The notes beneath the pieces were generated by a model. It was not told where the DNA came from, ran no database searches, and saw nothing but the letters and a program-made list of their open reading frames with translations. A program made the position numbers and the translations under genes. From Bacteroidia bacterium (lineage in GTDB: Bacteria > Bacteroidota > Bacteroidia > Flavobacteriales > Flavobacteriaceae): a stretch of 64,000 nucleotides of DNA. The stretch spans positions 248,001 to 312,000 of the forward strand of contig JAUIBW010000002.1 in the NCBI GenBank assembly GCA_030427585.1. The letters run 5' to 3'. Positions 35,942 to 45,081 of this stretch are shown one piece after another. The first letter of the stretch is position 1. The number at the start of each line of letters is the position of its first letter.

Positions 35942-37219
35942 ATGAACACAGAACAAAGAATAGAAGAATTGATTATCGATTGGACCACAAATCCAAGATG
36001 GGCGACTATAGAACGCCCATATACTGCCGAAGAAGTAGTAAAACTACAAGGCTCATACAAAATAGAGCATAGTGTAGCCAAACAAGGTTCTGAAAAACTA
36101 TGGATGAAACTAAAAACTCAGAATTTTGTAGCAGGATTAGGAGCTCTAACCGGCAACCAGGCAGTACAGGAAGTAGAGGCTGGATTAGAAGCAATATATC
36201 TAAGCGGGTGGCAAGTGGCTGCCGATGCAAATCTTGCCGGACAAATGTATCCAGATCAATCTCTATACCCTGTAAATAGTGTTCCACAAGTAGTAAAGAG
36301 AATTAATAACGCATTACTACGAGCAGATCAAATACAAGTAGTAAATGGCGAGGAAAACAAAAAGGACTATTTGGTTCCTATTGTAGCAGATGCCGAAGCC
36401 GGTTTTGGAGGCAACCTAAATGCTTTTGAGTTGATGAAATCTATGATTGAGTCGGGTGCTAGCGGAGTTCATTTTGAAGACCAATTAAGTTCTGCAAAAA
36501 AATGTGGTCATCTTGGCGGAAAAGTATTAGTTCCTACCCAAGAAGCTATTAATAAACTAGTTGCTGCTCGTCTTGCCGCAGATGTAATGGGAGTACCAGC
36601 TGTGATTATTGCCCGAACAGATGCGGATGCTGCTAATTTACTAACTAGCGATATAGACGAGCGTGACAGAAAATTTGTTACTGGTAAACGTACAGATGAA
36701 GGCTTCTTTTATGTAAAGAATGGAATAGAACAAGGTATCGACAGAGGATTATCATACGCTCCTTATGCCGATCTTATTTGGATGGAAACCAGTAATCCTG
36801 ACTTAGAACAAGCTCGCAAATTTGCAGAAGCTATCCATGCCAAATATCCAGATCAAATGCTGGCATACAATTGCTCTCCTTCTTTTAACTGGGCTGCAAA
36901 GCTTTCTGTTTCAGAAATGGAAACATTTAGAGAAGAGTTGGCCGCTATGGGGTACAAATTTCAATTCATTACTCTTGCAGGGTTTCATGCATTAAACACA
37001 AGTATGTTTGAATTATCCAAGGCATATAAAGAAAGAGGAATGGCTGGTTATTCTGAACTACAAGAAAGAGAATTTGCACTACAAAAAGATGGATTTCGCG
37101 CAGTAAAACATCAAGGGTTTGTAGGTACTACGTACTTTGACGCTGTACAAAACACAGTAACTGCAGGTAAAACTTCGACTGTAGCTATGGAAGGTAGTAC
37201 AGAAGTCGAGCAGTTCTAA
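35942..37219 (+). CDS. aceA: Isocitrate lyase
   Basis: This 425-residue enzyme splits isocitrate into glyoxylate and succinate, the first bypass step. The catalytic loop is [18 protein letters not shown] (about 189-206), with the active-site Cys in KKCGH. Other family signatures are [22 protein letters not shown] and [10 protein letters not shown], and [12 protein letters not shown] further on. Length and layout match the shorter bacterial type. It ends at a terminator at 37264-37298. Confidence 0.98.
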   Translation: MNTEQRIEELIIDWTTNPRWATIERPYTAEEVVKLQGSYKIEHSVAKQGSEKLWMKLKTQNFVAGLGALTGNQAVQEVEAGLEAIYLSGWQVAADANLAGQMYPDQSLYPVNSVPQVVKRINNALLRADQIQVVNGEENKKDYLVPIVADAEAGFGGNLNAFELMKSMIESGASGVHFEDQLSSAKKCGHLGGKVLVPTQEAINKLVAARLAADVMGVPAVIIARTDADAANLLTSDIDERDRKFVTGKRTDEGFFYVKNGIEQGIDRGLSYAPYADLIWMETSNPDLEQARKFAEAIHAKYPDQMLAYNCSPSFNWAAKLSVSEMETFREELAAMGYKFQFITLAGFHALNTSMFELSKAYKERGMAGYSELQEREFALQKDGFRAVKHQGFVGTTYFDAVQNTVTAGKTSTVAMEGSTEVEQF

Positions 37220-37263
37220 ATATAAAGCATGATTTTTTCCGATTTTTACAAATATTGTGCTGT

Positions 37264-37298
37264 AAAACGGCATTCACTAGGGTGAGTGTCGTTTTTTT
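37264..37298 (+). terminator. Terminator of aceB-aceA
   Basis: AAACGGCATTCAC pairs with GTGAGTGTCGTTT (two G:T-type pairs) and is followed by seven T. It lies 45 bases past the aceA stop. Confidence 0.75.
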
Positions 37299-37328
37299 CA
37301 ATTCTAAAACCTAAACCTACAACTTAAC

Positions 37329-37358
37329 AAGAGATCACCTGTTTAGATGATCTCTTTT
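37329..37358. terminator. Terminator next to the Gly-Gly peptide gene
   Basis: AAGAGATCA (37329-37337) and TGATCTCTT (37348-37356) form a 9-bp stem. It lies 28 bases beyond the stop of the minus-strand peptide gene and could serve both that gene and any read-through from aceA. Confidence 0.6.
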
Positions 37359-37385
37359 AAAATTAAAAAATGATCTAAATACTTC

Positions 37386-37535
37386 CTAGTAGTCGTCACA
37401 TGACCACTCCGCACATCCAACATTTTGTGGTCTATCAAAGCCACAATTTTTGCAACGAGGTAGAGTACCCCCATTAATTATTAGTCGTTCTGATCTACTT
37501 AATAAGGTTCCTGTTTCTAAAATGTTTTTTAACAT
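37386..37535 (-). CDS. Short Gly-Gly-leader, Cys-rich precursor peptide
   Basis: A 49-residue frame starts at ATG 37535 and ends at TAG 37386. The first half, MLKNILETGTLLSRSERLII ending in NGG at residues 21-23, has the shape of flavobacterial Gly-Gly leader peptides (LSxxExxxINGG). The predicted core of 26 residues carries four Cys in CKNCGF and VGCAEWSC spacing. I infer a secreted, possibly modified, bacteriocin-like or Cys-bridged peptide processed after NGG. Alternatively the CxxC...CxxxxC pattern might bind a metal. No modification enzyme or peptidase-ABC exporter is in the window, so it would rely on genes elsewhere. A hairpin follows the stop. Confidence 0.65.
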   Translation of the reverse strand: MLKNILETGTLLSRSERLIINGGTLPRCKNCGFDRPQNVGCAEWSCDDY

Positions 37536-37892
37536 AGGTTATAAGATTTAATATTGCTGTCACTTTTTTATAGACATGTACAGTTTTATGTCTGTTCTTG
37601 CAAGAATTTCTTTGTATATATTTATTTTCTAGCTTATCTATAGGCGTCGTAAAGCTATATTGTCCTATTTTATTAGCTGCTTTTAGCTGAATCATCAAAC
37701 AATAAATATTCTTATAGAACTCACTTAAAAGTTTCCATTTTTATAGAAACATTATTAATGCGTTCGTTTTGAATATTTTTTTAAGTTGTATTAAGTATTT
37801 TTAGGTCAAAAGCTCTTAGAACGAACTATTTCTTAGTACTATGTAAAGAAAGTCTCATTTAAAATCATAAACAATACTCAATTTGAGTAAAT
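37536..37892. other. Intergenic region without a recognised gene
   Basis: This 357-base AT-rich stretch separates the peptide gene from the LuxR-type regulator. I see one imperfect hairpin (AGACAT 37572-37577 with ATGTCT 37588-37593) in the presumed leader of the peptide gene. A 67-codon minus-strand frame (37495-37698) overlaps the peptide gene and has no family features. Confidence 0.5.
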
Positions 37893-38657
37893 TCATAAAA
37901 AGTGAAGTAATTCGTGCTTTGCCACAAGTTCTGCTGTAGAACTTAATCCCAGTTTTCGCAATATATTTCTGCGGTGTGTATCTACTGTATGCGGGCTAAG
38001 AAAAAGCTTAGCAGCTATTGTCTTACTGGATTCGCGGTGTATCAATAGCTTTACAATATCCAACTCCCTCAAGGTGAGTTGGTCATAAATATTTTGAGCA
38101 CTGTAGTTTTTATAAAATACGGTAACCAGTTGATTGTGTGCATTAAGACTTCTTGCCGAAGCCGTATTAGGTAACTTAGCGGTAGTGTTCATTATCTGAA
38201 AACGTCCTAAACCAACTATGGGTTTTCCGTTTTTGTCCAGAGCAATTGGCACCACGTTTTCTATGATATTTTTATATTGATTCTCAATCTTTAGACGATA
38301 GTTGTATTGAAAAAAAGTTAGTTTCCGATCAGAGATTTTAGTTTTGTTCAAACAGAAATCCATCAAGTCTTTCATTGACTGCACCCATGGCTCAATATCA
38401 TCTGGGTGAATATGTTCAACAAAATAAGAAACTCCTTCATCAATTAGTCTCTCATGTGATAGTCCTGTACAGGTTTCGATATACGGACTTATGTAATGAT
38501 ATTTTAGAGTTAAGGTATTTGTAACAAGAGTAAAGCTATTACCACTTGGGAATAAAGATTCTGCCTCGTAGAGTTTCTTGAATCCTTGATCAACCTCAAT
38601 CTCATGACAAAGAGAATCGGTTTGGAAAACTTTTAAATATCCTATTAACTTTTTCAA
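37893..38657 (-). CDS. LuxR-type regulator with PAS-like sensor
   Basis: This 254-residue protein ends in a LuxR/GerE helix-turn-helix (LTLRELDIVKLLIHRESSKT, then AAKLFLSPHTVDTHRRNIL, residues 190-250). The N-terminal two thirds has a PAS-like pattern: TLKYHYISPYIETCTGLSHE, a VEHIHPDDIEPWVQSMKDL segment resembling the PAC 'xxHPDDxxxW' motif, and a NYRLKIENQYKNII strand run. Flavobacteria have many such stand-alone PAS-LuxR proteins whose signals are unknown. No receiver domain is present. It stands alone between the peptide gene and the VanX-like gene. Confidence 0.82.
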   Translation of the reverse strand: MKKLIGYLKVFQTDSLCHEIEVDQGFKKLYEAESLFPSGNSFTLVTNTLTLKYHYISPYIETCTGLSHERLIDEGVSYFVEHIHPDDIEPWVQSMKDLMDFCLNKTKISDRKLTFFQYNYRLKIENQYKNIIENVVPIALDKNGKPIVGLGRFQIMNTTAKLPNTASARSLNAHNQLVTVFYKNYSAQNIYDQLTLRELDIVKLLIHRESSKTIAAKLFLSPHTVDTHRRNILRKLGLSSTAELVAKHELLHFL

Positions 38658-38781
38658 AAAAGTATGTATAAAGTTGGTTTATTATCAAAAAATATCGATT
38701 CAAGCATTGATTCTTTCAATAACATATCTTTGATCATAATAGTTTTTGATCAAAATGTTCATCTTTATACTATTGAATTAA

Positions 38782-39546
38782 TCAATCACATTTCCATCTA
38801 TAATCTGATATTTTATACTTTTTATTTTCTTTAAAATTATAGTGCCACCATTCTGTTCTTATCGTCTTAAAGCCGTACTTCTCCATAGTTTCCTTTAACA
38901 ACTTACGATGCCCAAGTATCGTTTTCGAAAGTGATGTATACGAATGATGTGCTTCTTTTCCGAAATGATCAAAATCTGTCCCCATATCGACATGCCCGCC
39001 TGCTGATCTAACCAAAGTTATATCCACTGCAGCTCCTCTATTATGTACAGATCCTCCTTTTGGATCTGCAACATATCCAGGGTTAGGAAATATCTTCCAC
39101 ATCTTTTTCTGCACACTATACGGTCGATAACAATCAAAGAATTTTATTCTGTACCCTTGGGCAAGCAGCTCATTATTTACTTTTATAAGTGCTTCTGCTA
39201 CATCTTTTCTAACAAAACATTTGGCACAGGAATATACTTTTTCTTTTAAGAAATTATCAGAAGTAGCATATTTCATATCCAAAATAAACTCATCAGACAA
39301 GCTCTGTATGTTTACAAAATCTTTATCATTCGAAGTAACTTCTATACTCGATCCACCGATAAGCATTACTATCGAATCTTTTTTTCTGAGCATACTCTGT
39401 TCTACTTTTTTTCCTCGTAGCTGTAGTGCTTTAGATTTTTCTATAAGAGCAATTGTTCGAACCGCAGGTCCAGGAACCATTTTTGCTTCACTACAGGAAA
39501 AAAAGAGTACAGAAAAAATCAACAAGATTAATTTTTTCTCAATCAT
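38782..39546 (-). CDS. D-alanyl-D-alanine dipeptidase-like lipoprotein (VanX/DdpX family)
   Basis: This 254-residue protein belongs to the VanX branch of the M15 zinc peptidases. A lipoprotein signal ends in LLIFSVLFFSCSEAK (Cys at about 18). Zinc ligands are seen in GSVHNRGAAVDITL (His and Asp) and in TEWWHYNF near the C-terminus (catalytic Glu and second His). DCYRPYSVQKKMW matches the family 'YRP' region. It should release D-Ala from D-Ala-D-Ala in the periplasm, for cell-wall recycling; vancomycin resistance genes are not present, so a resistance role is unlikely. Confidence 0.87.
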   Translation of the reverse strand: MIEKKLILLIFSVLFFSCSEAKMVPGPAVRTIALIEKSKALQLRGKKVEQSMLRKKDSIVMLIGGSSIEVTSNDKDFVNIQSLSDEFILDMKYATSDNFLKEKVYSCAKCFVRKDVAEALIKVNNELLAQGYRIKFFDCYRPYSVQKKMWKIFPNPGYVADPKGGSVHNRGAAVDITLVRSAGGHVDMGTDFDHFGKEAHHSYTSLSKTILGHRKLLKETMEKYGFKTIRTEWWHYNFKENKKYKISDYRWKCD

Positions 39547-39738
39547 ATCCTTTTTGTTTTATCCCAATTACAATACTAATCCAGTACGTATTATTATCTT
39601 AAATTTCCCTCAAAATTAAGTTTATTTACGCACTTGATTCCTTATAAATATAATCAATATTTCTGTTATAAGTATTTTCTTACTTATCTATAATTGACAT
39701 ATATTATATTTTATGTTAAAATAACACGAATTCGCTTG

Positions 39739-40308
39739 TTATTTAAAAGTTTTTTCTACGTCTCCGCAGGTTAGCATTTTTTTTCCATAATATGGATTTC
39801 TAATTTCTTTAGAATCAGACAACCAATATCCTCCTTCTCCATCAAATGCCATAGGACAAAATTGCTTATACACTTCACCCGATGTAATTTCTGCTTTACT
39901 AACCAGTTTTTCTACTTCACTAGTTAATGTCACAAAAAAATCACGTTGTTTTCTGATCTCTTTGGTTAGCGAAATGAGTTTCGAAACTGCCTTAAGCTGT
40001 TCATTCTCTTCTGAATCCTCTATAACAGCTTCTATTTTTTTTGTTTCTACCTGTACAATGCCACTTTCAGAATTTACTAAAGCTGCTTTTACAGACAGAT
40101 ACAAACTATATATTTCTTGAATTTTTACGTCAGCAAACTTAACTTCTGATCTAGAATCGGTCTTATTATAATCGGCAATTTCATTTACACGATCATCTAC
40201 AGTAACCGATTCGGGCTTCCTATCTTTATTACAGGATACACTTATCAAAATCATAAATACTATTGCTATAAAACATCTTCCTGATGTTCTCAAAATACTA
40301 CTACACAT
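39739..40308 (-). CDS. DUF3347 lipoprotein
   Basis: This 189-residue lipoprotein has a lipobox in MILISVSCNKD (Cys at about 26). The mature part matches DUF3347: helical YLSVKAALVNSESGIVQVET and a C-terminal QFCPMAFDGEGGYWLSDSKE piece with RNPYYGKKMLTCGDV. This domain also occurs at the end of CusB-like copper efflux adaptors, so periplasmic metal binding (the CPMA and MLTCG Cys/Met) is plausible but not shown. It stands alone, transcribed away from the GAF gene. The start could also be a Met further in, which would still leave a signal peptide. Confidence 0.8.
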   Translation of the reverse strand: MCSSILRTSGRCFIAIVFMILISVSCNKDRKPESVTVDDRVNEIADYNKTDSRSEVKFADVKIQEIYSLYLSVKAALVNSESGIVQVETKKIEAVIEDSEENEQLKAVSKLISLTKEIRKQRDFFVTLTSEVEKLVSKAEITSGEVYKQFCPMAFDGEGGYWLSDSKEIRNPYYGKKMLTCGDVEKTFK

Positions 40309-40491
40309 GTAATTATATACTAAAAATCAACCTAACTTCTTTACTATTAAGATGTCAAAAATACTCTATATATAAAACAATCACCAATGCATATTCACTT
40401 TTTAAATAGTTTTTTAACAAAACAATACCATTCTAAATAAGAAGCTTTTATATTTTTTTTAGATATTTTTGCCGGGAAAAATTGTTAAGGA

Positions 40492-40947
40492 ATGCTTTTT
40501 GAAGATTTAAAACCCCAGGTTACTCATATACTTAAAGACAATGATAAATCTGTTACAGACAGGTTGTATATGATTTGCAAACTACTTAAAGACAATATAA
40601 ATCATTATGATTGGGTTGGTTTTTATTTTAAAAACGAAGACAAAGAAGAATTGAAACTTCGCACATATGTTGGCGAAAAAACAGATCACGATATTATTCC
40701 TTTCGGAAAAGGGATTTGTGGCCAGGTCGCTGTTTCTAATGAAAATTTTGTGGTTCCTGATGTACAGGCACAAAATAATTACATTGCCTGTAGTCTAACT
40801 GTTAAATCAGAAATTGTAATTCCTCTATTCAAGAATGGAGAAAATATCGGACAGATTGATATTGACTCTGAGAGCCCAGATCCTTTTACAGAAAAAGATG
40901 AAAGATTTTTAGAATTTGTAAATCAAGAAGTTGCTAAAATCCTTTAA
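40492..40947 (+). CDS. GAF-domain free methionine-(R)-sulfoxide reductase-like protein
   Basis: This 151-residue single GAF domain matches the fRMsr (MsrC) family, which reduces free methionine-R-sulfoxide. The signature Cys residues are present at GKGICGQVA (C76) and NNYIACSLTVKSEIVIPL (C100), and VVPDVQAQ and IGQIDIDSESPDPF complete the family pattern. E. coli MsrC has three redox Cys; the two seen here are the resolving and catalytic ones by position. A TATTTTTG box (40464-40471) lies just upstream of the start. galE follows 42 bases later in the same direction. Confidence 0.87.
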   Translation: MLFEDLKPQVTHILKDNDKSVTDRLYMICKLLKDNINHYDWVGFYFKNEDKEELKLRTYVGEKTDHDIIPFGKGICGQVAVSNENFVVPDVQAQNNYIACSLTVKSEIVIPLFKNGENIGQIDIDSESPDPFTEKDERFLEFVNQEVAKIL

Positions 40948-40989
40948 TTATTGTTCCTTCGTTGACACAAATATTAAATCATTTTACAT

Positions 40990-42006
40990 ATGAAAATCTT
41001 AGTCACGGGGGGATTGGGGTTTATTGGTTCTCACACCGTTGTAGAGTTACAAAACAAAGGGTATGAAGTTGTTATTATCGATAACTGTTCAAATTCATCG
41101 CCTGATGTGATTAAAGGAATTTGTGAAATCACAAGGAAAGATCTTGTTTTCGAAAAATTTGACCTTAGAGAAAAGGATAAGGTTCAAGAGTTTTTTAAAC
41201 GTCATAATGATATAGAAGGGGTAATCCATTTTGCAGCATCAAAAGCAGTAGGTGAAAGCGTAGAAAAACCTTTATTATATTATGAGAATAATTTATCGAC
41301 TCTGGTATATATTCTTCAACAATTAGCTGATAAGCCATCGGCTAGTTTTATTTTTAGCTCTTCCTGTACCGTATATGGTCAGGCAGATGAATTACCAATT
41401 ACAGAAGAAGCCCCGGTTAAAGCAGCAGAATCTCCTTACGGAAACACAAAACAGATTGGAGAAGAGATTATAAGAGATACCTGCAAAGTATATCCTGCCT
41501 TAAAAGCCATTGCTCTACGTTATTTTAATCCAATTGGAGCACATCCTTCGGCAGAAATCGGAGAACTTCCTATTGGAGTTCCTCAAAACCTGATCCCTTT
41601 TATTACACAAACAGCAATAGGGTTAAGAGAGCAGTTATCTGTATTTGGTGATAATTATCCTACACCAGACGGAACCTGCATTAGAGATTACATACATGTT
41701 GTAGATCTTGCAAAAGCTCATGTAGTAGCCTTACAACGATTATTAGACGGTAAGAATGCATCTAATTACGAAGTATTTAATGTGGGCACCGGAACGGGGA
41801 GTTCTGTTCTTGAAGTGATACAATCTTTTGAAAAAATATCCAAGCAAAAATTAAACTACAAAATTGTAGAACGAAGAGAAGGTGATATCACAGCAGCTTA
41901 TGCAGATACAACTAAAGCAAATAATGAACTAGGATGGAAAGCAAAAAGCAGTTTGGATGACTCTCTTTCTTCTGCCTGGAAATGGGAACAAAAGGTTAGA
42001 AGTTAG
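40990..42006 (+). CDS. galE: UDP-glucose 4-epimerase
   Basis: This 338-residue short-chain-dehydrogenase-type enzyme interconverts UDP-glucose and UDP-galactose. Its NAD motif is MKILVTGGLGFIGSHTVVEL (residues 1-20). The catalytic Ser/Thr is in SSSCTVYGQ and the Tyr/Lys pair in YGNTKQIGEE. ALRYFNPIGAHPSAEIGE and the DGTCIRDYIHVVDLA motif are typical of GalE. Length matches the bacterial enzyme. It would feed exopolysaccharide and LPS sugars and ends at a strong bidirectional terminator. Confidence 0.95.
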   Translation: MKILVTGGLGFIGSHTVVELQNKGYEVVIIDNCSNSSPDVIKGICEITRKDLVFEKFDLREKDKVQEFFKRHNDIEGVIHFAASKAVGESVEKPLLYYENNLSTLVYILQQLADKPSASFIFSSSCTVYGQADELPITEEAPVKAAESPYGNTKQIGEEIIRDTCKVYPALKAIALRYFNPIGAHPSAEIGELPIGVPQNLIPFITQTAIGLREQLSVFGDNYPTPDGTCIRDYIHVVDLAKAHVVALQRLLDGKNASNYEVFNVGTGTGSSVLEVIQSFEKISKQKLNYKIVERREGDITAAYADTTKANNELGWKAKSSLDDSLSSAWKWEQKVRS

Positions 42007-42038
42007 ACTAGACACACAAAAACTAGAATTGTATGTAT

Positions 42039-42077
42039 AAAAACCCCCTGAAGAATAAAATTCTTCAGGGGGTTTTT
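42039..42077. terminator. Bidirectional terminator between galE and the ppiD-like gene
   Basis: A 17-bp perfect stem (42039-42055 with 42061-42077, AAAAACCCCCTGAAGAA) and a TAAAA loop, flanked by A- and T-runs, serves the convergent galE and PpiD-like genes. Confidence 0.92.
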
Positions 42078-42102
42078 ATATTATATCAATTGTACTGTAC
42101 TA

Positions 42103-44229
42103 CTAGTAAAATTTAGATCTCTTGTCTTCTATTTCTGCAGCTTCTTTAAGCGCTTCAAAAACTTTGGTATTTACGGCTCCTGTCTGAGCTTTAGAAACTT
42201 GTGATGTATAACTCATATACGTGTCCAAACCACTGGCTGGTGTTTTCTTAGTTACTTCTATAACGTACACTCCATTATTACCAACAATAGGGTCAGATAT
42301 TTTTCCTGATTCTAAAGCAAAAGCTGTTCCCACTACTTTTGGTTCTGTTCCCGCTCCACTAATAGTCGGAGTTTTCATAGTTAATGCAGAAGCGGTTTTT
42401 ACAGTTTGCCCTTGATTTTGAGCAATTGCCTCGAGTGCGTTACCAGAAATTTTACTTTTCAATTTTTCTGCTTTCTTTTTATTAATCAAGATTGGTTTTA
42501 TAGTTAAGCTTGCATCTTCTACCGTCATTAATCCCTTATCTTCTTTTTCAGTTAATTGAACTACCGCATATCCTTCTGGGATATCGAAACGCTTTATTTC
42601 ACCTACTTTAGATTCTTCATTAAAGGCCCATTGCACAATTGCTCTTCTAGCGCCTAATCCAGGGATATTCTCATCTAATTCTTTGATTTTGTTTACTGGT
42701 CGTACTGTTAATTCATTTTCTTTAGAAACTTCCTCAAAATCTTTATCTCTGGCCGAAATCTGAAATTTGGTGGTTTCAGTAAAAATAGCATTGATAGTTT
42801 TCTCACTTGGCTCAACTTTTTGAGCTACTGTAGCTACTTTTATAGCTTTTTGCTCATTTTTTTGATCCTCAATACTTATAATATGATATCCAAATTGTGT
42901 TTCTACAATCCCCTGATCCCCTACTTTGTTTTCGAAACAATAATCATTGAAAGCCGGAACCATTCTACCTGGTGAGAAATACCCAAGATCCCCTCCTTTA
43001 TCTTTATTTGAATTATCTGCAGAGAATTGCGCAGCCAGAGCCGAGAATTTTGTTTTATCTGCTTTAGTCACAGTAATAATACTATCTGCTAAAGTTTTTG
43101 CTTCTTCTTTAGTTCGTTTTGTATCACCCGCAGTACCTAATCCAACCCAAGAAATCAAAATATGACTTGCTTTAACCGAATCTGGCATTTGCTTTTGTGC
43201 AATTACTTTTGAAATTTTAATATACTCTCCATCTTTATACGGCCCGTATACATCACCTATTCCAAGATTATAAATTGTATCTGCTTCTGTAGTTGGTAAG
43301 TCTTTTTTGAATTTAAATCCACTATCAAATTTTACAGCAGAATTTTGATTTACAAATTCTTCTGCATCTTTCACATCAATATTTTTGAAACCTAAAACCG
43401 AATCATTCGTTTTGGTCGCTTCATTAAACTCTACTTTATCATCTAATAAGGCTGCTACTTCTGCTTTTACTTGATTCTCATCTTCTTCGCTAGGCACTTC
43501 GCTAAACAATACATAACGTATACTTCTCGAAGCTTCTGCTTTATATTGATCTTTATGAGCATCGATATATGCTTTAATTTCTGCATCAGTTACCTCTACT
43601 TCTGTATCTTCAATACTAGAGAATGGAAACTGTACATATTTGATATCTACATTATCATTTTCCATTTTATAAGCTAGCTCTCCTTCTTTTAGTGTAGACC
43701 CTACTCCAGCTTTAATCATATTAAGATAGGTTTGCTCTCTAGCACCTTTACTTACAGAAACTTCAAAATCTAACCATTGTTGGTATGCTTGTGGTGAAGT
43801 AGCTTTTACATTAGCAACATACTCTTGCATTTTGGCTTTATCAAAAACTCCGGCTTCATTCAAAAACGTAGGGTTATTTGCCAGTGACTCTTCTAATAAC
43901 TGGTTTACCTGATCTTCTCCTACTCTAATATTTAACTCTTCGAATTGTTCTTCAAAAACTGTTTCTCTCAATTCTTGATTCCATACATAATTTACAGCCT
44001 GAATACTTGATGTTCCTCCTCCGAAACTTCTTGATGCTAGTTCTACTTTTCTAGCAAACTCTGTTCGATCAATATCTTTTCCGTTTATTGTTGCAATCGT
44101 ATTTTCAGCTTTCTGGGAAATAGCTCCTCCGTTACGAATCAAATCTGCTAACACAAAAGAGAAAAGTGCTAGCGCTATGATTACGATTAGAAAAACCGAA
44201 CGCTGTCTGATTTTATTTAAAACTGCCAT
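42103..44229 (-). CDS. PpiD-like peptidylprolyl isomerase
   Basis: This 708-residue periplasmic folding factor has one N-terminal transmembrane anchor (about 12-32, FLIVIIALALFSFVLADL). A SurA-type N-terminal domain follows (NTIATINGKDIDRTEFARKV, about 42-61, through DQVNQLLEE), and then a parvulin domain near residues 345-455. The parvulin domain has VKASHILISWVG, ALAAQFSADNSNKDKGGDLG, FSPGRMVPAFNDYCFENKVG and VETQFGYHIISIED. A second, weaker parvulin-like region lies at about 590-690. It matches the SurA/PpiD family found at the end of the lptC-CNNM cluster in flavobacteria and assists outer-membrane protein folding. Confidence 0.9.
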   Translation of the reverse strand: MAVLNKIRQRSVFLIVIIALALFSFVLADLIRNGGAISQKAENTIATINGKDIDRTEFARKVELASRSFGGGTSSIQAVNYVWNQELRETVFEEQFEELNIRVGEDQVNQLLEESLANNPTFLNEAGVFDKAKMQEYVANVKATSPQAYQQWLDFEVSVSKGAREQTYLNMIKAGVGSTLKEGELAYKMENDNVDIKYVQFPFSSIEDTEVEVTDAEIKAYIDAHKDQYKAEASRSIRYVLFSEVPSEEDENQVKAEVAALLDDKVEFNEATKTNDSVLGFKNIDVKDAEEFVNQNSAVKFDSGFKFKKDLPTTEADTIYNLGIGDVYGPYKDGEYIKISKVIAQKQMPDSVKASHILISWVGLGTAGDTKRTKEEAKTLADSIITVTKADKTKFSALAAQFSADNSNKDKGGDLGYFSPGRMVPAFNDYCFENKVGDQGIVETQFGYHIISIEDQKNEQKAIKVATVAQKVEPSEKTINAIFTETTKFQISARDKDFEEVSKENELTVRPVNKIKELDENIPGLGARRAIVQWAFNEESKVGEIKRFDIPEGYAVVQLTEKEDKGLMTVEDASLTIKPILINKKKAEKLKSKISGNALEAIAQNQGQTVKTASALTMKTPTISGAGTEPKVVGTAFALESGKISDPIVGNNGVYVIEVTKKTPASGLDTYMSYTSQVSKAQTGAVNTKVFEALKEAAEIEDKRSKFY

Positions 44230-44367
44230 GGTATATTATAATTTATTCAAAATATAGTGGGCGAAAATACCATTTTATTGTAATAATACCAATTAAAAAA
44301 CTGAAAGTCTTATGAAGTTTTAACTCTTTCGGTTTTTAATATAGAATAGTATGGTTTTTACGTACTT

Positions 44368-45069
44368 TTAATACTTTAAAAAATTTGGTATTTTTTGTCT
44401 TAAAATACCGCAAACAATTAAAAGTTGAGCTATTGCATATGTAGTCATAATCCATACGTTACTCATAGATAAAGGCTGATAAAACATTGTAAATGCCAAA
44501 ATACTATCAGAAATCATAAAAAACAAGGACCCTATAAAAACCATAAGAAAACTCATTTGAGAGACTCGTTTCTCTCTTAGATATGATGCATTCGACATTA
44601 ATAAAATCACGATCATATACACTATCACTGGGATTAGCATATCTCCTAGCCCTGGATATAATAAATAAAACAAGCCTACGCTATAAGCAATGGTTAGTAT
44701 AAGAAAAACCTTGTTTTTTTTGTGTTTATTATATTTTTTAAGAAACACCAAAATATACATTACATGTGCCAACAAAAACATAACTAAACCTGCAATAAAA
44801 AAAAGTTGAGATTGTTTGACAAATAAAAGCAGTATATCTCCTACCAAAGAAAACAATAAGGCTAATATTATTAATCTAAATATAGAAATACCCAGTCCTT
44901 TTCTGTGTACTAAAAAAAAGATAATTAATGAACCCAGAATTGAAGGTTTTGTAATCTTTCTAAGATCTAAATACGCTTCATTACTACTACAAATCAAATC
45001 ACATATCACAATAATGATGTAAGCTACAACAAATACTACAACCCCCTGGTTTTGTGTTTTTTTGCTCAT
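44368..45069 (-). CDS. Lysoplasmalogenase-family membrane protein (YhhN)
   Basis: This 233-residue protein has about eight transmembrane helices and the YhhN/TMEM86 pattern: KITKPSILGSLIIFFLV, LLFSLVGDILLLF (the conserved GDxxL), LVMFLLAHVMYILVF and FFMISDSILAF. In eukaryotes the family hydrolyses the vinyl-ether bond of lysoplasmalogens; bacterial substrates are not settled. It ends 138 bases from the PpiD-like gene start and begins 12 bases after the CNNM gene stop, in the same orientation, so it is likely part of that block. Confidence 0.83.
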   Translation of the reverse strand: MSKKTQNQGVVVFVVAYIIIVICDLICSSNEAYLDLRKITKPSILGSLIIFFLVHRKGLGISIFRLIILALLFSLVGDILLLFVKQSQLFFIAGLVMFLLAHVMYILVFLKKYNKHKKNKVFLILTIAYSVGLFYLLYPGLGDMLIPVIVYMIVILLMSNASYLREKRVSQMSFLMVFIGSLFFMISDSILAFTMFYQPLSMSNVWIMTTYAIAQLLIVCGILRQKIPNFLKY

Positions 45070-45081
45070 CGCACAGTGTTA

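Noticed and set aside
37495..37698. 67-codon minus-strand frame ahead of the Gly-Gly peptide gene
   Set aside because: It overlaps the peptide gene start in another frame and shows no family features or good ribosome binding site.
38690..38760. Two TTTGATCA words upstream of the LuxR-type gene
   Set aside because: Short words common in AT-rich DNA; no spacing or symmetry that stands out.
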